Assembly: GCA_004762155.1 (NCBI GenBank)
Contig: SIHP01000001.1
Span: 186,001 to 250,000, forward strand
Source of the DNA: Flavobacteriaceae bacterium
GTDB taxonomy: Bacteria > Bacteroidota > Bacteroidia > Flavobacteriales > Flavobacteriaceae
DNA length: 64,000 bases
Direction of reading: 5' to 3'
Part shown: positions 46,051 through 55,281 of the stretch, piece after piece
How positions within the stretch are numbered: the first letter of the stretch is position 1
Layout: every line of letters begins with the position of its first letter
Notes under the pieces: model-generated
What the model was told of the DNA's origin: nothing
The model's input: only the letters and a program-made list of their open reading frames with translations
The model's database searches: none
Position numbers and translations under genes: made by a program

Positions 46051-46998
46051 ATGAGCGTTGCATACGTAATTATTGGTTTGTTATTATTGGTTTTAGGTGG
46101 TGAATTTTTAGTAAGGTCTTCTATTGGCTTATCCTTTAAACTAAAAATATCCAAAATGGTAATAGGAATGACTGTAGTTTCTTTTGCTACTTCTGCTCCA
46201 GAGTTATTAGTTAGTCTACAAGCTGCTTTAAACGGATCTCCAGCAATAGCTATAAATAACGTCATCGGCTCTAATATTGCTAATATTGGATTAGTTTTAG
46301 GTATTACTGCTATTATTGGCCCAATAGCTGTAAACAAAGATTTTTATAAACTGAATTGGCCAATAATGATGACTTTTTCTTTTTGTATCTATTTTTTCCT
46401 AAAAAATGATAATTTATTAACACAATTAGAAGGGGGTACATTACTAATTTCTTTAGTTGTTTTTTTAATTGTTTTAATAAAATCGGCAAAAAAGGAAGAT
46501 GCAAATGATGACGTTGATGATAAACTTGCAACTGTTAGCTATGCTAAAATATTTTTATGGTTAATTATTGGAGCAATCTCTTTATATTTTGGGTCTGACT
46601 TTTTAGTAGCAGGTGCTAAAGAATTAGCACAAAGCTTTGGTGTTAGTGAAGGTGTTATATCTATAACCATGATTGCAATAGGAACAAGTGTACCAGAATT
46701 GGCTGCTTCTATAATTGCTGCTGTTAAAGGTGAAAAAGCAATTTCTTTAGGAAATTTAATTGGCTCAAATATTTTTAATATCGCTTCTGTTTTAGGTGTA
46801 ACTGCTTTAGTAAAAGAAATTCCTGTAACTGAACCTCAAATTTTAACCAGAGATATTTTTTGGATGTTAGGCTTTGCTTTTGTACTTCTTCCTTTAGTAT
46901 TTATTCCTAAGAAGTATGTTTTAGGCCGTTTTAAAGGAGTTTTTATATTCTTAGGTTACATTGGTTTTATTTACTTGGTTTTTAAAACTACAGCTTAA
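46051..46998 (+). CDS. Calcium/sodium antiporter (CaCA family, YrbG-like)
   Basis: 315 aa from the ATG at 46051 (MSVAYVIIGLLLLVLGGEFL). Ten or so membrane helices in two inverted halves, each with the alpha-repeat signature: GGEFLVRSS / SFATSAPELLVSL and GSDFLVAGA / GTSVPELAASI, with the ion-binding Glu of PEL and the GSNI/NIxN motifs. It exchanges Ca2+ for Na+ (or K+) at the inner membrane. An acidic cytosolic loop (KKEDANDDVDDK) lies between the halves. Confidence 0.94.
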   Translation: MSVAYVIIGLLLLVLGGEFLVRSSIGLSFKLKISKMVIGMTVVSFATSAPELLVSLQAALNGSPAIAINNVIGSNIANIGLVLGITAIIGPIAVNKDFYKLNWPIMMTFSFCIYFFLKNDNLLTQLEGGTLLISLVVFLIVLIKSAKKEDANDDVDDKLATVSYAKIFLWLIIGAISLYFGSDFLVAGAKELAQSFGVSEGVISITMIAIGTSVPELAASIIAAVKGEKAISLGNLIGSNIFNIASVLGVTALVKEIPVTEPQILTRDIFWMLGFAFVLLPLVFIPKKYVLGRFKGVFIFLGYIGFIYLVFKTTA

Positions 46999-47315
46999 AA
47001 AAACACTTATTAAAGAATAACGAAACATATTAAAAAAATTTAAACTACTACTCTTCAGTACAGTGCCTTATTAATCAAAACCTTAGCTATCGCTCTGCGA
47101 TTAAAACTATAAGAAAAGCATAAATAACTCATCTTTCATATATAGAAACCTTTAAATGAAATTATTTATTAAAACATTAGAAAATCTCCAATATATAATA
47201 AACAGGTCTAGTTTATTTATAAACCCTAATTTACTTAATAAGTCTTTCTATTTGTAATTTATCTGCTACTTTTGTTTCTTAAGCAATGTAAATAACCTTA
47301 CTAAATAAACCGACA
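46999..47315. other. Intergenic region after the antiporter
   Basis: About 320 bases with a small inverted repeat AATAAAC/GTTTATT near 47199-47219 and a TACTTTTG box (47267-47274) that could serve the next gene, without a clear -33 partner. No gene seen. Confidence 0.5.
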
Positions 47316-47765
47316 ATGAAAAATATTATAGGAATTTTAAACATTAATTTTTACCTATTCCTCACAAAAAAAACAGCCTTTCATATTCTTTCTTTTCTTT
47401 TTATGTCGTCATCAATTTACTGCCAAAAAACAAATAACAACCAAAAAACAACCAAAATGGATTTAAAATATGGAACAAACATAACATTAAATATAAATGA
47501 AGAAATCCAATTTGAGAACAAGCTTTCTATATCCTTAATATCTTTTTCTCATAAGCGTCCATTTGTTGGAGGATCAACAAAAGCAACAGCACATATAACC
47601 CTAACCAAAAATAAAATACCTGAAGAAAACTCACTTTCCATTCATGGGACTGAAGGAAAAGCTCACATAAAATACGATTCTTTACTTTGGAATGATTATA
47701 AAATTCAGCTAAAAGCATTCAATTATAATGAATCTATAGAAATACTTATTAATAAAAGGAAATAG
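47316..47765 (+). CDS. Hypothetical secreted protein, 149 aa
   Basis: Not recognised. A long N-terminus contains a hydrophobic segment ending SFLFMSSSIYCQ (about 20-36), so it is likely exported; start and cleavage are uncertain. The mature part is a short beta-rich domain (LKYGTNITLNINEEIQFENK, LISFSHKRPFVGGSTKATAHI) ending in a lysine-rich tail. Confidence 0.6.
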   Translation: MKNIIGILNINFYLFLTKKTAFHILSFLFMSSSIYCQKTNNNQKTTKMDLKYGTNITLNINEEIQFENKLSISLISFSHKRPFVGGSTKATAHITLTKNKIPEENSLSIHGTEGKAHIKYDSLLWNDYKIQLKAFNYNESIEILINKRK

Positions 47766-47879
47766 CAGAATTTGCTAATAAACACAAATACTTTCTCACT
47801 TATTATTATAAGATATTCAGGCTAGAACTATGTTTTTGTTATTTAACTTTGGATAGTTAGTTTTCAATATTCTCTATAG

Positions 47880-48164
47880 TTATTTATGTATTTTTCTGTC
47901 TATATGACCTAAACCTCTTTCTGGAGCAATAACATCTCTAACAAGTTTTTTTAGTTGTGTAATTCCAGGAAAACCTTTTCTCTCTTTCCTATTCCATATT
48001 ACAGTATTATTTGCAGTTATAGTAAAAACTCCTCCAGTTCCAGGAACCAAAGTAAATTCATGAATTTCTTCACTAAAAGTTGTTAATAATTCTTGAGACA
48101 TCCAAGAAGCTCTCATCAACCAATTACATTGTTTACAATATTCTATTTTTATTATAGCACCCAT
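47880..48164 (-). CDS. SelT/SelW/SelH family (Rdx) protein
   Basis: 94 aa from MGAIIKIEYC (an upstream TTG would add 12 non-conserved residues). Thioredoxin-like Rdx fold with the redox motif CKQC right after the first strand (IEYCKQCNWLMRASW), FTLVPGTGGVF and the C-terminal FPGITQLKKLVRD. Selenocysteine is replaced by Cys. A redox role is likely; partners are unknown. Confidence 0.88.
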   Translation of the reverse strand: MGAIIKIEYCKQCNWLMRASWMSQELLTTFSEEIHEFTLVPGTGGVFTITANNTVIWNRKERKGFPGITQLKKLVRDVIAPERGLGHIDRKIHK

Positions 48165-48198
48165 ATCAACTTTAATTATTATAATTTCTAAAATAAAC

Positions 48199-48229
48199 AA
48201 AAAGCACTTACAAAGATGTAAGTGCTTTT
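48199..48229 (-). terminator. Terminator of glnA
   Basis: AAAAAGCACTTAC, loop AAAGAT, GTAAGTGCTTTT: a 12-bp stem just behind the glnA stop on the minus strand. Confidence 0.85.
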
Positions 48230-48251
48230 CAAAATTTTATACTTTGATAAA

Positions 48252-49265
48252 TTATTTAACTGGCTTAACAGTTTTAATAATTCTTGAAGCAATTTTATAT
48301 GGATCTCCGTTAGAAGATGGACGACGGTCTTCTAACCATCCTTTATATCCTTTTTCTACAGCGATAATTGGAATACGAATAGACGCTCCTCTATCTGAAA
48401 CTCCCCAAGAGAAATCATTAATAGATGCTGTTTCGTGATCTCCAGTTAAACGTTGTTCGTTATGTTCTCCATAAACTTCAATGTGTTCTTTTGTCAATGG
48501 ACGGAAAGCTTCACATATTTCAGCATATTTTTCAGCAGAACCACATTCTCTTAATATAGAGTTAGAGAAGTTTGCATGCATTCCTGAACCATTCCAGTCT
48601 CCTTTAATTGGTTTTGGGTGATATTCAATGTACCATCCATATTTTTCAGTTAAACGATCTAATAAGTATCTAGCAATCCAAATCTCATCACCAGCTTTTT
48701 TAGCTCCTTTGGCAAACAATTGGAATTCCCATTGTCCAGATGCAACCTCTTGATTGATTCCTTCAAAGTTTAATCCTGCATCAATACATAAATTAGCATG
48801 CTCTTCAACAAAATCTCTTCCGAAAGTGTTTTTTCCACCAACAGAACAGTAGTACATACCTTGAGGTCCTGGATAACCACCGATAGGGAATCCTAAAGGT
48901 AATTGAGTATTTCTATCCATAATAAAGTATTCTTGTTCAAAACCAAACCAGAAATCATTATCATCATCTTCAATAGTAGCACGAGCATTAGACTCGTGTG
49001 GTGTTCCATCTGCACTTAAAACTTCTGTCATTACTAACCATCCGTTAATACGTGCTGGATCTGGATATATTGCAACTGGCTTTAAAATACAGTCAGATGC
49101 TCCTCCTGATGCTTGTTTTGTAGATGAACCATCAAAAGACCAGTTTCCTAATTCTTCAAGTGTCCCTTTGAAGTCTTCATGCTCCTCAACTTTAGTTTTA
49201 CTTCTTAAGTTTTGGGTTGGCTTGTAACCATCTAACCACAAGTACTCTAATTTAATTTTAGCCAT
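48252..49265 (-). CDS. glnA: Glutamine synthetase, type II (GSII)
   Basis: 337-aa eukaryotic-type glutamine synthetase making glutamine from glutamate and ammonia. LEYLWLDGYKPTQNLRSKTK, the WSFDGSSTKQA stretch, FGFEQEYFIMD (metal Glu), GINQEVASGQWEFQ, HPKPIKGDWNGSGMHANFS and DRGASIRIP are all present, and the length suits GSII rather than the 470-aa GSI. A TATATTTG box on the minus strand (49311-49304) may be its -7 element. Confidence 0.96.
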   Translation of the reverse strand: MAKIKLEYLWLDGYKPTQNLRSKTKVEEHEDFKGTLEELGNWSFDGSSTKQASGGASDCILKPVAIYPDPARINGWLVMTEVLSADGTPHESNARATIEDDDNDFWFGFEQEYFIMDRNTQLPLGFPIGGYPGPQGMYYCSVGGKNTFGRDFVEEHANLCIDAGLNFEGINQEVASGQWEFQLFAKGAKKAGDEIWIARYLLDRLTEKYGWYIEYHPKPIKGDWNGSGMHANFSNSILRECGSAEKYAEICEAFRPLTKEHIEVYGEHNEQRLTGDHETASINDFSWGVSDRGASIRIPIIAVEKGYKGWLEDRRPSSNGDPYKIASRIIKTVKPVK

Positions 49266-49681
49266 TGTTATGTTGTTATTAATTTTATTAAGTAATATGA
49301 TTACAAATATATATGAATAAGTATCAAATTGGTAAAAAAAAATGATTTGACCTGTATTTTTACGAATACGTTATTTATGAAAAGATAAAATGTTGTTTTT
49401 TTTAAAATCTTATAATTTAGGTAGTCTTTATTTTAGATTTTAAAAACTATTAACAATTTACAATTCTTTTCTTTCTTTAAAATTTTGCTTTTTTGATGAA
49501 AAAAAACACTAAAATCCTCTAAAATGTAATTTTTCACTAAAAACTAAGTATCATAAATACGTATTCAACTTAAATCCTTTTTATTTTTAAGTATTCAAAT
49601 AAAATGAAAACATAAAAAAAAATGTTTTTTTATTGATAAGAAATAGAGAAAAACTAAATTTGCGCCACAACAACACAACAC
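49266..49681. other. Divergent promoter region glnA/purM
   Basis: About 415 bases. Contains the probable glnA -7 box (49311-49304) and the purM promoter (49633-49662). The middle is AT-rich with no gene, hairpin or repeat that I can support. Confidence 0.6.
49633..49662 (+). promoter_or_regulatory. Housekeeping promoter of purM
   Basis: TTG (49633-49635), 19 bases, TAAATTTG (49655-49662); ends 19 bases before the ATG. Confidence 0.75.
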
Positions 49682-50860
49682 ATGAGTCAAGAAATTTCTA
49701 AACGTTACGCACAACGTGGTGTATCTGCTTCAAAAGAAGATGTACACAATGCTATTAAGAATATAGACAAAGGATTATTTCCAAAAGCATTTTGTAAAAT
49801 AGTTCCGGATTATTTAACAAACGACAAGGATTATTGTTTAATAATGCATGCAGATGGAGCAGGTACAAAATCTTCATTAGCATATATGTATTGGAAAGAA
49901 ACAGGAGATATTTCTGTTTGGAAAGGAATTGCTCAAGACGCACTTATCATGAACATTGATGATTTATTATGTGTTGGTGCTACAGATAACATAATGTTAT
50001 CTTCTACTATTGGTAGAAATAAAAGTAAAATACCAGGAGAGGTTTTATCTGCAATTATAAACGGAACAGAAGAATTAATTGAGGATTTAAAAAAATTCGG
50101 AGTTACAATTCATTCAACTGGTGGAGAAACAGCTGATGTTGGTGATTTAGTTCGTACAATTATTGTAGATTCTACAGTAACTGCTAGAATGAAACGCGCC
50201 GATGTTATTGACAACGCTAATATAAAAGCTGGTGATGTTATTGTTGGTTTAGAATCTTTTGGTCAAGCTACTTACGAAACTGAATATAATGGCGGAATGG
50301 GAAGTAACGGATTAACTTCTGCAAGACATGATGTGTTTCATAAATATTTAGCTGAAAAATATCCTGAAAGCTTTGACGCTTCTGTACCTGAAGATTTAGT
50401 TTATTCTGGAAATACTAAACTTACTGATACTGTTGAAAAATCACCTATAGATGCTGGGAAATTGGTATTATCACCTACTAGAACATACGCTCCTATTATA
50501 AAAGAAATTTTATCTAATTTTTCTTCAAATAAAGTGCATGGTATGATACATTGTAGTGGTGGTGCTCAAACTAAAATTTTACATTTTGTTGATAATTTAC
50601 ATATTATAAAAGACAATATGTTTACTGTTCCTCCTTTATTTAAATTGATACAAGAACAATCAAAAACAGATTGGAAAGAAATGTATCAAGTATTTAATTG
50701 TGGACATAGAATGGAAGTTTATATTTCTCCTGAAATAGCTGAAGAAATTATTTCAATATCAAAATCATATAATGTAAACGCGCAAGTAATTGGTAAAGTT
50801 GAAGCTTCTGACACCAAAAAACTAACCATTAAAAGTGAATACGGAACGTTTGAATATTAA
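49682..50860 (+). CDS. purM: Phosphoribosylformylglycinamidine cyclo-ligase (AIR synthetase)
   Basis: Purine biosynthesis enzyme closing the imidazole ring with ATP. The PurM fold is seen in YAQRGVSASKEDV, MHADGAGTKSSLAYMYW, the metal/ATP motif NIDDLLCVGA, STGGETADVGD and GMIHCSGGAQTK. 392 aa is longer than the Escherichia coli enzyme but normal for Bacteroidota. The end YGTFEY is intact even though an insertion sequence begins at or just after its stop codon. Confidence 0.95.
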   Translation: MSQEISKRYAQRGVSASKEDVHNAIKNIDKGLFPKAFCKIVPDYLTNDKDYCLIMHADGAGTKSSLAYMYWKETGDISVWKGIAQDALIMNIDDLLCVGATDNIMLSSTIGRNKSKIPGEVLSAIINGTEELIEDLKKFGVTIHSTGGETADVGDLVRTIIVDSTVTARMKRADVIDNANIKAGDVIVGLESFGQATYETEYNGGMGSNGLTSARHDVFHKYLAEKYPESFDASVPEDLVYSGNTKLTDTVEKSPIDAGKLVLSPTRTYAPIIKEILSNFSSNKVHGMIHCSGGAQTKILHFVDNLHIIKDNMFTVPPLFKLIQEQSKTDWKEMYQVFNCGHRMEVYISPEIAEEIISISKSYNVNAQVIGKVEASDTKKLTIKSEYGTFEY

Positions 50861-51831
50861 TTTATTGAGTTAGTCATATAAATTCCGTAAATTATTCTTT
50901 TAAAATTAGGTATTATGGAAGTATTTGAAGGTCAAAGTATACTAAACTTTATAAAAGAATTGCCAAATGATGAAGCCTGTAAAGCTTATCTGGCAAGAGT
51001 AAAATGGCAAGATGGCTTTACATGTATGAAATGTGGTCATACAAAAGGGTGTGAAAAATTAGGATACAATTACCATTGCTATAGTTGCCATCATGTAGAA
51101 AGTGCCACGGCTAATACTTTATTTCACAAGGTTAAGTTTGGTTTGCACAAAGCATTTTGTGTTGTTTTTGAAATGTCAACTAGTAGTAAAAGTGTTTCGA
51201 GTATTCAAATGGGCAAACGTTTTAGTATCCGACAAGGCACTGCATGGTATTTTATGCAAAAAGTCAGAAAAGCAATGCAAAGCAATCAGAAGTATCCCTT
51301 ATCAGAATTAGTCCATGTAGATGAATTTACAGTAGGCGGAAAAGAAGAAGCTAAACAAGGTAGAAGTTATGATTCAAAAAAGAAAAAGGCTGTTATTGCT
51401 GTAGAATTAAGCAAGAAACATCAAGTAAAAAGAGACTATGTAAAATCTATTGATGATTATTCGGCAAAATCCTTAACTCCAATTTTTGAGGAGCATATAA
51501 GTGAATCAGCACAAATTATTACGGATAAATGGAGAGGATACCAACCACTGAAAAAGAAATATAATATTGAACAAAAATTAAGTAACCAAGGGAAAAACTT
51601 TAAGGAATTACATATTGTGATTATGCAATTAAAATCTTGGTTGAGAGCTATACCAACTCATGTTAGTAAATGGCATATCCAAGCCTATTTTGATGAGTTT
51701 TGTTTTAGAATTAATAGGTCTCAGTTCAAACAAAGTATTTTTCATAAAACAATAGAAAGGATGGTTAGCAATAAACCTATTTATCAAAAGAACATAAAAC
51801 AGACACTAAGTGTATAACTCAATTAATTTAT
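50856..51831 (+). mobile_element. IS1595-type insertion sequence
   Basis: About 976 bases holding one transposase gene. The ends carry imperfect inverted repeats with core AATTTATTGAGTTA (50859-50872) and, on the right, TAACTCAATTAATT (51815-51828), 13 of 14 matching. The left repeat overlaps the purM stop codon. Exact ends and target duplication cannot be fixed without an empty-site comparison. Confidence 0.75.
50915..51817 (+). CDS. IS1595 family transposase
   Basis: 300 aa, apparently intact. N-terminal zinc ribbon (Cys37, Cys40, Cys55, Cys58 in CMKCGHTKG and YHCYSCHHV), then the ISXO2-like DDE-type core: Asp136 in LVHVDEFTVGGKEE, Asp204 in IITDKWRGY, and the region LHIVIMQLKSWLR with YFDEFCFRINRS near the end. 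Full length and uninterrupted, so the element may still move. No passenger gene. Confidence 0.92.
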   Translation: MEVFEGQSILNFIKELPNDEACKAYLARVKWQDGFTCMKCGHTKGCEKLGYNYHCYSCHHVESATANTLFHKVKFGLHKAFCVVFEMSTSSKSVSSIQMGKRFSIRQGTAWYFMQKVRKAMQSNQKYPLSELVHVDEFTVGGKEEAKQGRSYDSKKKKAVIAVELSKKHQVKRDYVKSIDDYSAKSLTPIFEEHISESAQIITDKWRGYQPLKKKYNIEQKLSNQGKNFKELHIVIMQLKSWLRAIPTHVSKWHIQAYFDEFCFRINRSQFKQSIFHKTIERMVSNKPIYQKNIKQTLSV

Positions 51832-51834
51832 AAC

Positions 51835-51876
51835 ACACAAAGCTTCAAATAAAATATTTTATTTGAAGCTTTGTGT
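51835..51876. terminator. 42-bp perfect palindrome, bidirectional terminator
   Basis: Two 21-base arms with no spacer, beginning ACACAAAGCTTCAAATAAAA, followed by T-rich sequence. It lies right outside the insertion sequence and one base from the end of the convergent minus-strand gene. Confidence 0.85.
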
Positions 51877-52851
51877 TTATTTTTCTTTATAATACTCATA
51901 AGGCAACCAATCTGCTATTCTTTGCTCCCCCATTTCTCCTCTCCAAATTATACCTGACGGATCAAAATAACCATTTTCATCAAAATAAACATCTACCTTG
52001 TTAAATGTAATATAACTTACATTTGGCCAGTACTCTATTTTTAGTGTTTCTTTATTAAAACTAAAAAACACTTTATCACTCTTATCTTTAAATACAATTT
52101 CTTTATATTTGATATTATTATTTGTGGCACTTTTAACAATAAAGCCTGATGATGGCAACTTATTTAGCCAAAGGCTTCTAAAAAAATGCATTCTAGATCC
52201 ATTATACGTTTTCCTTCTTTTTATTTCATATGTTTTATTTTGTAATGATAAATCTTCATTAAAAATAATGCTTCCATAAAAGAAAACCGTTTGGCTTTTT
52301 TTATAATACTCAAATTTATCTAGATAATAGGTTACTTTATATCCTAAGGATTTATTATGAATTAAAATTGGTTTTGATGCAAATGCTTTAATAGTATCAT
52401 TATCTATACTTGTGATAAATGAAATATCTTTTTCATTAATTATTTTACAATCTATGGCATTAAAAGTTGTTCCAAGAAATTCATTTTTAAACCTTTTTAA
52501 ATTTCTTTTTCGTTTTCTCTTAGATTTTTTAATATCCAAAACTACTTCTTTTATTTCATAAATTTTTGGAGCTAAATAAACGATATACTTTTTATCTCTA
52601 GAAAAATCAGTTATAGTTTTAGAATAATATCCTATTGAACTAATTATTAACTGCATTGATTTATATTTAGAAACATCTAGTTTAAACTCTCCATTTAAGT
52701 CAGAAGAAGTCCCTACAAAAGTTCTATTTATATAAACGGAAGCCCCAACAATAGGTTTCTTTGTATTTAAATCTAAAATTGTCCCTTTAATAATTTGACT
52801 ATAAGAAACTGTATAAATATTAATAATAAATAATAATAGTAGTTTTCTCAT
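51877..52851 (-). CDS. Carboxypeptidase-like regulatory domain protein
   Basis: 324 aa: signal peptide (MRKLLLLFIINIYTVSYSQ), an N-terminal CarboxypepD_reg-like beta-sandwich (about 20-95: IKGTILDLNTKKPIVGASVY, GEFKLDVSKY, ISSIGY), a basic linker (KKSKRKRKRNLKRFKNEFLG) and a beta-rich C-terminal part ending DWLPYEYYKEK. This family of Bacteroidota envelope proteins is common but without defined function; it is not a TonB receptor because no plug or barrel follows. Confidence 0.85.
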   Translation of the reverse strand: MRKLLLLFIINIYTVSYSQIIKGTILDLNTKKPIVGASVYINRTFVGTSSDLNGEFKLDVSKYKSMQLIISSIGYYSKTITDFSRDKKYIVYLAPKIYEIKEVVLDIKKSKRKRKRNLKRFKNEFLGTTFNAIDCKIINEKDISFITSIDNDTIKAFASKPILIHNKSLGYKVTYYLDKFEYYKKSQTVFFYGSIIFNEDLSLQNKTYEIKRRKTYNGSRMHFFRSLWLNKLPSSGFIVKSATNNNIKYKEIVFKDKSDKVFFSFNKETLKIEYWPNVSYITFNKVDVYFDENGYFDPSGIIWRGEMGEQRIADWLPYEYYKEK

Positions 52852-52896
52852 AATGATTAATTTTACTTTATTCCCTAATAAAACAAGTAGCTTTTT

Positions 52897-53334
52897 TTAA
52901 TTATTATTCATTTTAATAAAATTAAAATCCACCGAGAAATCCTTATTTGAAATTACAGCTTTTAAAGTATCATTATCTTTATAATACTTGATTTTCTTTG
53001 GAAACTCATTTCTATCATTTTCTACAGTAAAAGAAGTAGTTGTTTGTTCTGTAAAAGCAAAATATGTAGGCGTCTCTCCTATTCCTATTACACTAAGATA
53101 AAGTAATCTTTTATTAGATATAATATTCATTTTTTCAATAAAAACAGTGTCTTTATTTTGCAACGTAAATCCTAAACCCGAAAAATTTTGATCCCAAAAC
53201 TCATACGTTGTTTTTATAGAATCATTATTAGTTCTAATCCATTTGCCCAATAACCATGTAGGTTTTTCAAATTTTATTTCTTTATTACATGAAATAAAAA
53301 ACAAAGAGCAAAAGAAAAGAATAATAAATCTCAT
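52897..53334 (-). CDS. DUF6265-like lipoprotein
   Basis: 145 aa: lipoprotein signal MRFIILFFCSLFFISC (Cys16), then a lipocalin-like domain with WLLGKWIRTN, YEFWDQNFSGLGF, KDTVFIEKM and ENDRNEFPKKIKYY, the pattern of DUF6265. Ligand unknown. 45 bases upstream of the carboxypeptidase-like gene on the same strand, so probably cotranscribed. Confidence 0.8.
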   Translation of the reverse strand: MRFIILFFCSLFFISCNKEIKFEKPTWLLGKWIRTNNDSIKTTYEFWDQNFSGLGFTLQNKDTVFIEKMNIISNKRLLYLSVIGIGETPTYFAFTEQTTTSFTVENDRNEFPKKIKYYKDNDTLKAVISNKDFSVDFNFIKMNNN

Positions 53335-53424
53335 AATAGAAATAATTTTAGGTTTAAGTCGTATTTCAAAATTAACTAAAATTCCGATAAAAAATTGTAA
53401 ATTCGCAATCCAATAAAAGAGACA

Positions 53425-54501
53425 ATGTTAGACAAGTTACAGATAGTAAAACAGCGTTTTGATGAAGTATCTGATTTGATTATCCAGCCAGATATTATAA
53501 TGGATCAAAAACGTTATGTACAACTTAATAAAGAATATAAAGATCTTGGTAAGGTAGTAAAAAAAGCTAACGAGTACGAGGGTTTATTAAATACAATTAC
53601 AGAAGCTAAAGAGATTATTGCCGACGGAAGTGATGCTGAAATGGTAGAGATGGCAAAAATGGAAATGGATGAATCAACTAAAAGAATTCCTGTTTTAGAA
53701 GATGAAATTAAATTTTTATTAATACCAAAAGATCCAGAAGATGCTAAAAACGCCGTAGTTGAATTACGAGCAGGTACAGGTGGAGATGAAGCTAGTATTT
53801 TTGCTGGTGATCTATTTAGAATGTACACTAAATACTGTGAAGGTAGAGGTTGGAAAGTTTCTATTGTTGATTATAGTGAAGGTACTAATGGTGGATTTAA
53901 AGAAATTCAGTTTGAAGTAAATGGAAATGATGTTTACGGAACATTAAAGTTTGAAGCTGGTGTACATCGTGTACAACGTGTACCACAGACAGAAACTCAA
54001 GGTAGAGTTCATACTTCTGCAGCTACGTGTATGGTTTTTCCAGAAGCTGAGGAATTTGATATAGAAATTAATCCTAAAGATGTACGTATTGACTTTTTCT
54101 GTTCTTCAGGACCTGGTGGACAATCTGTAAACACAACATATTCAGCTGTACGTTTAACGCATACTCCAACTGGATTGGTTGCGCAATGTCAAGATCAGAA
54201 ATCTCAACATAAAAATAAAGAGAAAGCTTTTAAAGTATTACGTTCTCGTTTATATGACATGGAGTTAGCTAAGAAACAAGCAGAAGATGCCCTTAAACGT
54301 GGTTCTATGGTTAGTTCTGGTGATAGATCTGCAAAAATTAGAACATATAATTATCCGCAAGGTCGTGTTACAGATCATAGAATTGGTTTAACATTATATG
54401 ATTTATCTAACATTGTAAATGGAGATATTCAAAAAATAATTGATGAGTTAATGCTTGCAGAAAACACTTCTAAATTAAAAGAATTAGGAGAGACTATATA
54501 A
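53425..54501 (+). CDS. prfA: Peptide chain release factor 1
   Basis: 358-aa class I release factor. The GGQ peptidyl-hydrolysis motif is at 231-233 ([20 protein letters not shown]) and the stop-codon-reading PxT motif reads PQT at 187-189 ([15 protein letters not shown]), marking RF1 rather than RF2. Full length. Confidence 0.97.
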   Translation: MLDKLQIVKQRFDEVSDLIIQPDIIMDQKRYVQLNKEYKDLGKVVKKANEYEGLLNTITEAKEIIADGSDAEMVEMAKMEMDESTKRIPVLEDEIKFLLIPKDPEDAKNAVVELRAGTGGDEASIFAGDLFRMYTKYCEGRGWKVSIVDYSEGTNGGFKEIQFEVNGNDVYGTLKFEAGVHRVQRVPQTETQGRVHTSAATCMVFPEAEEFDIEINPKDVRIDFFCSSGPGGQSVNTTYSAVRLTHTPTGLVAQCQDQKSQHKNKEKAFKVLRSRLYDMELAKKQAEDALKRGSMVSSGDRSAKIRTYNYPQGRVTDHRIGLTLYDLSNIVNGDIQKIIDELMLAENTSKLKELGETI

Positions 54502-54545
54502 AGATTCACAAATTAAAATATTCTAATTTATTTAGTTATTTTAAT

Positions 54546-54576
54546 TTGTAAGACTTTTAAATTAGTTGTACTTTTG
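54546..54576 (+). promoter_or_regulatory. Promoter of rpsU with long leader
   Basis: TTG (54546-54548), 20 bases, TACTTTTG (54569-54576). The start codon lies 200 bases further on. The leader contains TTAGTGA/TCACTAA (54674-54700), a short stem followed by TTTTTATTC, which could act as an attenuator. Confidence 0.6.
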
Positions 54577-54775
54577 CATAATATTTGTATTCTACATAAA
54601 GGAATATTTTTTTTAAATTATTTTCTTTTAAAATAGAGTAACATATTAAACTAGATTTTATTTTCTGATTTTCTTAGTGACTTCATTTAAATTTCACTAA
54701 TTTTTATTCAAAAAAATAAAATCTTCGAATAAATAAAGAAAATAATTTAAAAAACAAACAAAACACACTCAAAGT

Positions 54776-54964
54776 ATGTTAAGAATCGTAGTAAAAGAAG
54801 GTGAAAATATTGAAAGAGCTTTAAAACGTTACAAACGTAAGTTTAGAGACGTAAAAGTTTTACAAGAGTTAAGAGAACGTAAGCAATTTACGAAGCCTTC
54901 TGTAGCAAAAAGAGCTGAAAAAAAGAAAGCTGCTTACATAGAGCAACTTTTTAAAGAAGAATAG
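54776..54964 (+). CDS. rpsU: 30S ribosomal protein S21
   Basis: 62-aa bS21: MLRIVVKEGENIERALKRYK, RKFRDVKVLQELRERKQFTK, then a basic helical tail. In Bacteroidota bS21 helps hide the anti-Shine-Dalgarno end of 16S rRNA, consistent with the lack of Shine-Dalgarno sequences in this window. No strong Shine-Dalgarno is seen before this gene either. A very long palindromic terminator begins at the base after its stop codon. Confidence 0.97.
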   Translation: MLRIVVKEGENIERALKRYKRKFRDVKVLQELRERKQFTKPSVAKRAEKKKAAYIEQLFKEE

Positions 54965-55024
54965 AAAGTACAAGACATAAAAAAAGCAACCAAATTTGGT
55001 TGCTTTTTTTATGTCTTGTACTTT
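54965..55024. terminator. 60-bp perfect palindrome, bidirectional terminator
   Basis: Two perfect 30-base arms, beginning AAAGTACAAGACATAAAAAA and meeting at CCAAATTTGG. It runs from the base after the rpsU stop into the stop codon of the convergent 61-aa gene, with A7/T7 tracts in the arms. Confidence 0.92.
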
Positions 55025-55208
55025 ATACTAACGAGTTTTCTAAATATTTAACTCTATTTATTTTCTCTAAAATTTTCATTGCTTTATAACAAGCAACATC
55101 ACTTTTACATTCATCTACATATTTATAATCATTATAAAGCTCTGTCATTTTAAGATAGCGCTCTTCTAATTGTTTTCTATATTTAAATAAATCCTCTATA
55201 CGTGACAT
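55023..55208 (-). CDS. Small helical protein, 61 aa
   Basis: MSRIEDLFKYRKQLEERYLK ... all-helical, charged, with two cysteines (ECKSDVACYK). No signal peptide. Not recognised; supported by a good ATG, the shared palindromic terminator and a composition typical of real genes. Confidence 0.65.
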   Translation of the reverse strand: MSRIEDLFKYRKQLEERYLKMTELYNDYKYVDECKSDVACYKAMKILEKINRVKYLENSLV

Positions 55209-55281
55209 TCAATAAAATATTTCTACTATAAATATAATAAAAATATTCTATTGATTATCAATCATTTACTTTTTTATTATA

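Noticed and set aside
51835..51876. Palindrome as part of the IS1595 element
   Set aside because: It lies outside the inverted-repeat end and matches the class of palindromic terminators found elsewhere in the window between convergent genes.
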